The translations under genes and the position numbers were made by a program. Below the pieces are notes generated by a model, which was not told where the DNA came from, ran no database searches, and saw only the letters and a list, made by a program, of their open reading frames with translations. From RGEC01 sp044371405 (GTDB taxonomy: Bacteria > Bacteroidota > Bacteroidia > NS11-12g > UBA955), in NCBI GenBank assembly GCA_044371405.1, contig JBILTS010000096.1, positions 1-8,598 on the forward strand: a stretch of DNA of 8,598 nt. Reading direction: 5' to 3'. Below are positions 1 to 8,000 of the stretch, piece by piece. Position 1 is the first letter of the stretch. The number at the start of each line of letters is the position of its first letter.

Positions 1-1546
1 GGACAGCGTGCGCAACTACCTGTTTCAGGCCTACAAGAAGTTCATAGATATGGGCATTGACGGCATGCGCCTGGATGCCGTGAAACACATGCCCAAGCGT
101 GATGTGCTGTGGTTTGTGGATGCCTTTGAAAAAGTGAACCCCAACCTGATGGTGTTTGCCGAAGTGGCCCAGAAACGCCATGAACTGCACCAGATTGAAG
201 AAATAAATCCCCATTGGTACACCTGGCGGGGAAAAACAGGCAGCTCTGCCAACAGCGGCATTGCGGTGCTGGATTTCTTTGCCATGGGCACCTTTCACCT
301 GTTTGGCAAGGGCGAGGCGTTTGCCGGCGTAAAGGCCGCCGACCGCTACGATTACCTCTACGCCAATGCCGGTACCAACGTGATGTTTCTGGATAACCAC
401 GATTTTGGCCCGAACAACGATTGGAACCGCCGCTACGACGGCTCTCCGGAGAACCTGGCCGCAGCCCTCAATTTCATGTACACCTGGCGTGGACTGCCCT
501 GCGTGTATTACGGCACCGAAATGCAGTTTAAAAAAGGCGCCTACTGCGACATTCACAGTGCCAACGACATCAATAACTCCATAGACCTCACCGGCAGGGC
601 CTATTTTGGCAATGACATGGCCAATGCACCCAGCCATAAGGTATACCAGCACCTGCGGCGGCTCAATGCCATACGCAAAGCCATACCTGCCCTGCAGAAG
701 GGTAGCTGGCGCTGGGATGGCACCTCCGATGGTAACGGGGTTGGTTTTGTTCGCCGTCTGAATGGCACGGATGTGGCGGTGGGGCTGGCCAAAGATGGCA
801 GCGTGAATTTCAGTTTCAGCGGGCTGAACAACGGCACCTACCGCGATGCGGTGAGTGGCAGGGAAGTAACCGTGAGCGGTGGAACCCTCAATTTTACGGT
901 AGAGCCCAGCAGTGCGGGCATATACGTGCTGAACGGCCCCGGCCGCATTGGCAACCCCGGCGATGGCTACTTTCAGGGCGGCAGCAATGGCGGCAGCACC
1001 CCGGCTTCTGTGGAATATATTCCGGTGAATCCCCTGCCAGGGCAATCCCTGAAGGTGATATACAATGGTTTTCTGGCCTCGGAAAGCAAGGTTGTAATGC
1101 ATCACAGCTGGGACAACTGGACGGTGGGTGGTATTAGCGATGCCCAGATGAGCAAGGTGAACGGCAAGTGGGAGGCCACGGTGATGGTGCCTGTCGCGGC
1201 GCGTATTAATTTCAGTGCGGCTTTCAACAACGGGGCAGGGCGTTGGGATAATAACAATAATCAGGATTACAAGACGCCACTGGGCAAGCCGGCCATGGGT
1301 GTGGCAGGCGCGCAGGCGAAGGGCTTGCAGGTATATCCCAATCCGGCAAACGGGCAATGGATGATAGCAGGGATGCAGGTGGCGGCGGATGCGATAGCGG
1401 TGCTGGATGCTGCGGGCCGCAGGGTGCCTTTTGCGCTGGAGCCACAGGGCAGGGGCTGGCTATTGCGGCTGCCCGGAGCGGGTGCCGGGGTGTATGTATT
1501 GCAATGGGCCGGGCAGTGTGTGATGCTGATGAACAGGGCCGAATAA
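1..1546 (+). CDS. Secreted GH13 alpha-amylase-type glycoside hydrolase with CBM25-like and T9SS sorting domains (5'-truncated)
   Basis: The frame is open from the left edge (first full codon at 2, GAC) to TAA at 1544-1546, giving 514 residues; the real start lies upstream. Predicted role: extracellular hydrolysis or transglycosylation of alpha-1,4-glucans. Three GH13 motifs are visible. GMRLDAVKH carries the nucleophile Asp (codon 74-76, residue 25 of the fragment). FAEV carries the acid/base Glu (161-163, residue 54). FLDNHD ends in the transition-state Asp (401-403, residue 134). GLPCVYYGTE follows, as in region VII. The first GH13 motif and the N-terminal half of the barrel are outside the window. 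A beta-sandwich domain C lies at about residues 226-312, then a Gly/Ser-rich linker. A CBM25-like starch-binding domain (about 336-428; motifs SWDNWT and RWDNNNNQDY) comes next. The tail (441-514), starting GLQVYPNPANG and containing GVYVLQW, is a type A T9SS sorting domain. The spacing and motifs resemble the alpha-amylase/cyclodextrin glucanotransferase group, but substrate and product cannot be fixed. No clear terminator follows the stop. Confidence 0.93.
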   Translation, partial: DSVRNYLFQAYKKFIDMGIDGMRLDAVKHMPKRDVLWFVDAFEKVNPNLMVFAEVAQKRHELHQIEEINPHWYTWRGKTGSSANSGIAVLDFFAMGTFHLFGKGEAFAGVKAADRYDYLYANAGTNVMFLDNHDFGPNNDWNRRYDGSPENLAAALNFMYTWRGLPCVYYGTEMQFKKGAYCDIHSANDINNSIDLTGRAYFGNDMANAPSHKVYQHLRRLNAIRKAIPALQKGSWRWDGTSDGNGVGFVRRLNGTDVAVGLAKDGSVNFSFSGLNNGTYRDAVSGREVTVSGGTLNFTVEPSSAGIYVLNGPGRIGNPGDGYFQGGSNGGSTPASVEYIPVNPLPGQSLKVIYNGFLASESKVVMHHSWDNWTVGGISDAQMSKVNGKWEATVMVPVAARINFSAAFNNGAGRWDNNNNQDYKTPLGKPAMGVAGAQAKGLQVYPNPANGQWMIAGMQVAADAIAVLDAAGRRVPFALEPQGRGWLLRLPGAGAGVYVLQWAGQCVMLMNRAE

Positions 1547-1576
1547 CGGATTTGCATCATTATTTTTCATTCCTTT

Positions 1577-1607
1577 TTGCAAGCTTGGGGTAAAGATGTT
1601 ATTTTTG
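1577..1607 (+). promoter_or_regulatory. Bacteroidota-type promoter of the tRNA-Phe gene
   Basis: TTG at 1577-1579 (within a TTTTTG run) and TATTTTTG at 1600-1607 match the Bacteroidota primary sigma factor consensus (-33 TTG, -7 TAnnTTTG) with a 20-nt spacer. Transcription would begin near 1612, about 33 nt before the mature tRNA. The box lies between the amylase stop codon and the tRNA, so the tRNA is probably transcribed independently. Confidence 0.72.
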
Positions 1608-1618
1608 CACCCTCGTTT

Positions 1619-1634
1619 GGAAGATTAGTCTTCC
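1619..1634 (+). other. Hairpin in the pre-tRNA-Phe leader
   Basis: GGAAGA (1619-1624) pairs perfectly with TCTTCC (1629-1634) around a TTAG loop. It sits between the predicted transcription start and the mature tRNA 5' end, 10 nt upstream of it. There is no T-tract, so it is not a terminator. It could affect leader folding or processing, which is inference. Confidence 0.4.
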
Positions 1635-1644
1635 GAAATGGTCT

Positions 1645-1720
1645 GGTTCGGTAGCTCAGTTGGTAGAGCAAAGGACTGAAAATCCTTGTGTCGACGGTTC
1701 GATTCCGCCCCGAACCACCA
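1645..1720 (+). tRNA. tRNA-Phe (anticodon GAA), CCA encoded
   Basis: A complete 76-nt cloverleaf is visible. The acceptor stem is GGTTCGG (1645-1651) with CCGAACC (1710-1716). The D stem is GCTC/GAGC (1654-1657, 1666-1669). The anticodon stem is AAGGA/TCCTT (1671-1675, 1683-1687) around the loop CTGAAAA, placing GAA at 1678-1680. The variable loop is GTGTC and the T loop is TTCGATT (1698-1704). The T stem GACGG/CCGCC has one A-C mismatch (1694/1708). The discriminator is A1717 and CCA is genomically encoded (1718-1720). It has its own upstream promoter and downstream terminator, so it forms a single-gene unit. Confidence 0.97.
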
Positions 1721-1726
1721 GAATAG

Positions 1727-1755
1727 AAAAGCCCTTCGAAAGATGGGCTTTTTTT
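1727..1755 (+). terminator. Rho-independent terminator of the tRNA-Phe unit
   Basis: AAAAGCCC (1727-1734) pairs with GGGCTTTT (1745-1752) around a 10-nt loop, and a run of seven T residues (1749-1755) follows the GC part of the stem. It begins 7 nt after the tRNA CCA end. No protein gene ends here, so it serves the tRNA transcript. Confidence 0.85.
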
Positions 1756-1829
1756 ATGGGAGATTTACAGGGTCTTTTTTTCGGTAGTCAGCATGTGACT
1801 ATTCCCTGAGCCGCACAAGTCAAAAGGGA

Positions 1830-1890
1830 TTGGTTAGCGCAAAGGGAATAAAATCTATGTGTCGTCGGTTCGATTCCGTCCGATACATGA
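1830..1890 (+). pseudogene. Decayed partial tRNA copy, resembling the 3' three-quarters of tRNA-Phe
   Basis: The segment lines up from the D loop to the 3' end with the intact tRNA-Phe at 1660-1720, using one inserted T and one missing C. The best block is 1858-1878 against 1687-1707, with 20 of 21 bases identical across the variable loop and T arm. The acceptor stem has no 5' partner upstream, and the anticodon stem AAGGG/TCTAT is broken. The anticodon position reads TAA instead of GAA, and the 3' end is TGA instead of CCA, so it cannot fold as a working tRNA. The D-loop part (TTGGTTAGCGC) is also common in other tRNAs, so tRNA-Phe is the likeliest source but not the only one. It may be a decayed tandem duplicate or the remnant of an integrative element's attachment site. 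Confidence 0.75.
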
Positions 1891-2076
1891 ATCATTTTAC
1901 TTTTTATCAAATTAATTTAGCAAAAAAAAGTATCCCAATAATTCTATATATTTAATACATAAAATATAATAAATACATAAAGTATAAGAAATATTAAAAT
2001 CATAATGATGTAGTATTTTATATCCACTTTGTTTTGTTAAGTAGCTTGTTTTGTTCAATGGTTTACAATTATTTAT
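1891..2076. other. Very AT-rich non-coding spacer
   Basis: I see no gene here. By hand count only 19 of 120 bases in 1921-2040 are G or C, against 35 of 60 in 721-780 of the amylase gene. It contains homopolymer A runs, the 16-bp direct repeat at 1954-1987 and two exact copies of TTGTTTTGTT (2029-2038, 2046-2055). It probably serves as the upstream region of the giant gene, giving flexible, AT-rich DNA ahead of the promoter. Confidence 0.7.
1954..1987. repeat. Short direct repeat in the AT-rich spacer
   Basis: AATACATAAAATATAA (1954-1969) recurs as AATACATAAAGTATAA (1972-1987): 15 of 16 bases match with an 18-bp period. It may be a binding site pair upstream of the giant gene or simply low-complexity sequence. 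Confidence 0.5.
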
Positions 2077-2084
2077 TAGCTTTG
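2051..2084 (+). promoter_or_regulatory. Candidate promoter of the giant surface-protein gene
   Basis: TAGCTTTG (2077-2084) fits the Bacteroidota -7 consensus TAnnTTTG exactly. TTG at 2051-2053 (in TTTTG) is a possible -33 element with a 23-nt spacer, at the long end of the usual range. The box ends only 4 nt before the ATG at 2089, so transcription would start at or next to the start codon, implying a leaderless or near-leaderless mRNA. No ribosome-binding site is visible. In an AT-rich background the match could be chance. Confidence 0.5.
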
Positions 2085-2088
2085 CAAT

Positions 2089-5000
2089 ATGCTTTTGTTC
2101 TATCCCTCCAGACAGTTTAAATCATTTTTCAAAAACCCGCATTTATATACAAATAAAATTCTACGAAAAATATTATTTATTTGTGCGCTAGTTTCTACTA
2201 ATTTATTCTCGCAAACTCCCGGTTTTTTGCCAAACAAAGGACAGGTTTATGACCAGCATGGCAAAGCCAATGCAGGGGTTAAGTATCTGTACAGGCAAGG
2301 TCCTTTGCAGTTTCAGCTAAGGGACAAAGGATTTAGTTACGAAATTTTCAGGAAAAAAGACAAAACAGAGAATGACTGGGATATCACCCGTCTGGATCTG
2401 GCCATGCAATATGCCGGGCAAGCAACTCCGTTGCAGTTTGACTGGAAGGGAGCAGATGAACTGGAAGATGCGAGTCACTATTACAACCACTTGGGCAGGT
2501 TCGAAAATCTGAAACGGGCTCGTAAGGTGACTGGTGTGAGCAAAGACAAAAACGTAAAGTTAGTGTTTGAGGTGAGTGCAGATGGAAAAGTAAAGTATGA
2601 TATTTGGGTGAAACCCTCGGTCGCTCGTATGTTGCGGTTAAGTGGGCATGAGCAAAGCCGATTGTTGGCTTCCAATCGCCCGGATAAGGTTTCTTTTATC
2701 TTCTTTGATGATACCATTGAGGAGAGCATTCCCAAGGTGGCGTTGATGCGCAATGGAGCTGAAGCAGCTGTTGCCGATGCCGGATGGGCACAAGCCGAAA
2801 ATGAACAAACCTTGAAAATAGTGCTTCCGGAAGGAACTTCCTGGAAGGAAGCAGATTGGGTGGTAATAGATCCATTGCCGATTTTAAGATGGGCAACCTA
2901 CTACGGGGGCAGCAGTAATGATCAGGGATATGGTTCTGCCGCTACGCCGGATGGTGAAGTGGTATATTGCGGTAAATCGGCTTCTACAAATGTTAACGTC
3001 ATTGCTTCGTCGGGGGCATATAAAACCACCAATAGTGGCAGTGATGATGCCTTCATTGTGAAGATGAAGCGCAATGGAGGTTCAGGCCAGCGGGTTTGGG
3101 GTACCTATTTTGGCGGTACTCTTGCAGATGCGGCCTATGATGTGGCCGTGGATCTCAATGGCGATGTGCTGGTAGCCGGGGTGACTAACTCCTCTGGACT
3201 TGGCTTTAATGCAAGATATAAAAATAACTACGCTGCTAATAAGGATGCCATAATAATAAAATTTAATGCTTCAGGAACCCTTCAATGGTGCAATTATCTG
3301 GGAGGTTCCGGAGATGATGAAGGCTTGGGGATTACCACGGATTCTTCAAACAATGTGATTGTGGTTGGAAAAACCGAATCTACCGGATTAAATTCATTTG
3401 CAACAGGTTATACAGTTCATCAGGCCTCTAATGCTGGTGTAGGTGATGGCTTTATTGCCAAGCTGGATAAGGATGGTAACCGGTTTTTTGTGACATATTA
3501 TGGTGGTCCGGCTGCCGATGAACTGGATGGTGTAATTACCAGTCGGAAAGACACCATTGTGGTGGTGGGCACCACCGCTTCCACCTCCGGTATTACGTCG
3601 GGTGGGACTTTTCAGGGGGCTACCTATTCGAACCTGAGTGATGCTTTCATCGTCAAGTTAACCGCAACCGGCGCCCGCGTGCAGTCACGTTATTATGGCG
3701 ATTTACAGGATGATTACGGATACAATGTGTATTACAAGTCTTCCAACTATTTTATAGTAGGTAAAACCAATTCCGATAAAAATATATCTACTACCGGTGC
3801 CCATCAATTATTATTGAATTCAACATCCACTGTCAGCACTAATACAGATGGGTATTTAGTAAAGCTGAGTCCCAATTTCAATCGTTTGTGGTCAACCTAT
3901 TATGGGGGTAGAGACAATGATGGTGCCTCATCTATGGTTATTGATGATTTTGATTACATTTATCTTTGTGGTACAACAGGTTCATCAGGCAGTATTGCTA
4001 CCAGCGATGCTTATCAGAGGAGTAAATCCGGGGGAGATGATGCCTACATTGTAAAGTTCTCAACCCTTGGAAGAAGAATTTGGGGCACCTATTTTGGGGG
4101 TATGAATACGGATGCTGCCACGGATATTGCCCACGGCAAATTTGCCGATGTGTATTTTGTGGGGATTACAGAATCTGATACCAATCTGGTAAAGTTCCCT
4201 TTTCAGCCCACATATGGGCAGGCAACTGATGCCTATTTTGGTGATTTATACTATTGCAAAAAATTCGCGATGCTCCGAAAAGACACGGTCTGTTTAAATG
4301 ACACATTTTCCATCAAATTCACAGATTCTACCAATAAAAATAACTGGAACAGGTCATTTAATAAATATCGGTTTTTGTGGACCGGACCTAATAATTTCTC
4401 CTTACCTGTCAACAAACCCTACAACCTCCAAACTGCCCGTAGAAAGGCGCTTTGGAAAGATACGGGAATTTATCAGCTCATCGTAACGGATTCATTCGGA
4501 TGTAAGGATACCGCCAGAATTCGCATTAATTATTTTTATCCCCTGCCAATTGATACCATGCAAAGCAGTAAAAACTATTGTAAATGGGATACGATAAAAT
4601 TTAAAGCCACCGCAGGGCCATGGGCACGATCAAACTACCAGTTTTACTGGCGAAGTTTAGATAATGTGTTTAAATCCGGAAATAAAAGAGATACCCTGCG
4701 ATATCCGGCGTTGAAAGGGAAATCAGATGGGAGGTATGAGTTAAGAATTAAGGACCATCTGGGATGTACAACCCTCGATACGTTTATCATTAATGTTGGA
4801 CCCACGGCCACATTATCATCCAACTCCCCGGTGTGTCCTAAGGGCCCCATTGATTTAAAGGCGACCGGGTCAAGATTGAAAAAAGTAGTATGGCGGGGGC
4901 CTAACAATTATCTTGACAGCGGAATTTCAGTAAAAATTCTGAATGCGGATAAATCCAAAATGGGTAAATACACCGCTATTGTTACAGACAGCAGCAATTG

Positions 5001-8000
5001 TAAGGATACGTTAACCATAACCACCACTTTGTTTCAGCTGGATTCGCTGCTCATCACCAGAAATGCACCTGTATGTGCCGGCGATACCTTAAAAATAACG
5101 GCTTCCATGCGGTCTGTTACCAGCAGATACAGCTACAAATGGACGGGGCCCAGCAGTTTTGTTTCTACCACACGGTTTGTGGTAATTGCCAAACCCACCA
5201 CGGCCAATGGAGGTACCTATAAACTTGAAGTGACTGATAACGCCAGTGGTTGTGTACTCGACACCTCCATTTCCATAACCGTAAGGAGTCTGCCCATTGC
5301 CAACATAAGAACCAATGCGCCGGTTTGTGAAGGCGGCAGATTTACCATTCGAAGTCATCCCTCTGGCGGCGGCGGTTCAGGTTATCAATTTACCTGGACT
5401 ACCGCTAGAGGCATAACCCGCACAGATACCGGATTGATTTTCAATCCTGTTACACGCGCCGATTCAGGTGTATATAGACTCAGACTGCGCGATGTGAATG
5501 GTTGCACTAAGGATACCTCCATTGTGTTTGCCCTCAAAATGTTGCCCGATGTGGGTTTTACCCCCAATAAAGATTCCCAATGCTTAAAGAGTGCCACCTT
5601 CACCTTCACCAATACCACCGTACTTACTTCCGGAACATTCCAAAATTTTACATGGAAAACACAGAATTTCACAGATACGCTGCTGACCAATAAAAATGCC
5701 ATCAGCCGCAAATACAATGCCAGTGGTCGGTATAAAATAACCCTTATAGCGAGAAGTACCGATGGCTGTATTGATTCTCTGACCAAATTCGTTGGCGTTT
5801 ATCCGGAACCCACCCTTTCCTGGGATATTGTTTCCAACGATACCCAATGTTTGAAGCGCAATGCTTTTGAGTTTGATGATAAAAGTACCATCAGCAAGGG
5901 AACGTTAACCCGTTTCTGGACTTTTGGAGACGGAGGAAAATCCAGTGCCGATCCGGCCAAATACAGCTATACCACACCAGGCGATTTTACCGTAAAACTT
6001 AAGGTTGTGAGTGGGTTTGGCTGCAGCGACTCTTCTACAAAAAAAGTACGGGTAAACGACAATCCCAAAGCAGCGATTTCCGTAAATAATTCAACCCAGT
6101 GTTTTAGTGGCAATCGTTTCATATTTACAGATATTTCAACGATTTCGGCAGGTTGGAAAATGAATGGTAGAAAATGGAATGTTGGTGCCGGTTTTGCAGA
6201 TACAACCAAGAAAGACACGGCCTCATTCAGCAGCGCCGGTAATTTTACAGTTTCATTGGCTGTGATTTCAGCAGACGGATGCACGGATACCGCAAAAACT
6301 GTTGTTACTGTTCAAAGCACTCCGACAGCCGGGGCCATCGGGTCTGATCAGACCATTTGTAATGGAGGAAACCCTGTGGCTTTCACCAGCACAACCGCGG
6401 GTACAGGCTCAGGTACCATTACCTACCGTTGGGAGTCGAGCACCAATAGTGGCGCATCTTGGACTACCGTCTCCGGAGCCACTGGGGCAACCTATGATGT
6501 GCCTGCAGGGCTTACTACAACAACACAATACAGAAGAATAACGATTTCAACCCAGAATTCAGTTCCATGCGAATCAGCGGCCACCACTCACGTAACGGTA
6601 AACGTACAAAGTGTTGTAGCGGCGGGTGCCATTGGTTCCAGTCAGACCATTTGCAACGGAGGCGACCCGGTGGCTTTCACTAGCACAACCGCAGGCAATG
6701 GCTCGGGTACGATAACCTACCGCTGGGAGTCGAGTACCAATGGCGGTGGAACATGGACTGCCATTTCCGGAGCCACATCAGATGTCTATGATGTACCTGC
6801 AGGTCTGACAGCAACAACCCATTATCGAAGAATAACGATCTCAACACTGAATGGCGTTCTATGTGAATCAGTGGCCACCGCTCAAGTAATCGTAACAGTG
6901 CAAAGTGTTCCGACAGCAGGTGTCATCGGTTCAAGCCAGACCATTTGTGACGGGGGAAACCCAGTGGCCTTCACCAGCACAACAAACGGTGCCGGTTCGG
7001 GTACTGTTACCTACCGCTGGGAATCAAGCACCAACAGCGGCGCATCATGGACTGCTATTGCCGGGGCCACCGGAGCTACTTATGATGTACCCGCGGGGCT
7101 GACCACCACCACCCAATATCGACGAATAACGATTTCGACGCTGAATGGAGTACCATGTGAATCAGTGGCTACTTCTCCCGTAACGGTAAATGTACAAAGT
7201 CCTGTAACTGCGGGTGCCATCGGTTCTGATCAAACCATTTGTAATGGCGGAAATCCCGTTGCTTTCACCAGCACAACAAACGGCAGTGGCTCGGGTGCCA
7301 TTACCTACCGCTGGGAATCTAGTACAAACGGTGGCTCATCATGGACTACCGTAACCGGGGCCACGGGGGCAACCTATGATGTACCTGCAGGTTTGACAAC
7401 CACCACCCAATACCGAAGAATAACGATTTCGACGTTGAATGGAGTACCATGTGAATCAGTGGCCACCGCTCACGTAACGGTAAACGTACAAAGTGCAGTG
7501 ACTGCGGGTGCCATCAGTGCAAGCCAGACCATTTGTAACGGTGGCGACCCTGTGGCATTCACCAGCACAACCGCAGGCAATGGCTCGGGTACGATAACCT
7601 ACCGCTGGGAGTCGAGTACCAATGGCGGTGGAACATGGACTACCATTTCCGGAGCCACGGGTACTACCTATGATGAACCTGCCGGGTTGACTACAACCAC
7701 CCATTACCGAAGAGTTACCATATCCACGCTGAACTTGGTTCCTTGCGAAACACCAACTTCAGCAGTCATAGTAAACGTTCAGAGTATCGTAACAGCCGGA
7801 GCAATTGGTTCAGACCAAACCATCTGCGGTGGTGGAAATCCTTCTGCATTCACCAGTACAACAAATGGTAGCGGCTCGGGTACCATTACCTACCGTTGGG
7901 AGTCGAGCACCAACAGTGGCGGATCCTGGACTACCGTCACAGGGGCCACAGGAGCTACCTATGATGTACCGGCAGGGCTCTCAACCACCACCCAATACCG

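Noticed and set aside
1224..1593. Overlapping open frames on both strands at the 3' end of the amylase gene
   Set aside because: They are shadows of the GC-rich, Gly/Ala-rich sorting-domain sequence, which has a clear T9SS motif in the chosen frame.
1830..1890. A second functional tRNA
   Set aside because: No 5' acceptor strand, broken anticodon stem, and no CCA or clear discriminator; it is better described as a remnant.
1954..1987. Replication origin or iteron-like region in the AT-rich spacer
   Set aside because: Only two copies of a low-complexity 16-mer, with no DnaA-box cluster and no replication gene nearby.
4298..4486. A 62-codon open frame inside the first Ig-like module
   Set aside because: It is out of frame with the continuous giant gene, whose translation here shows the conserved Cys, Trp and GCKDT motifs.
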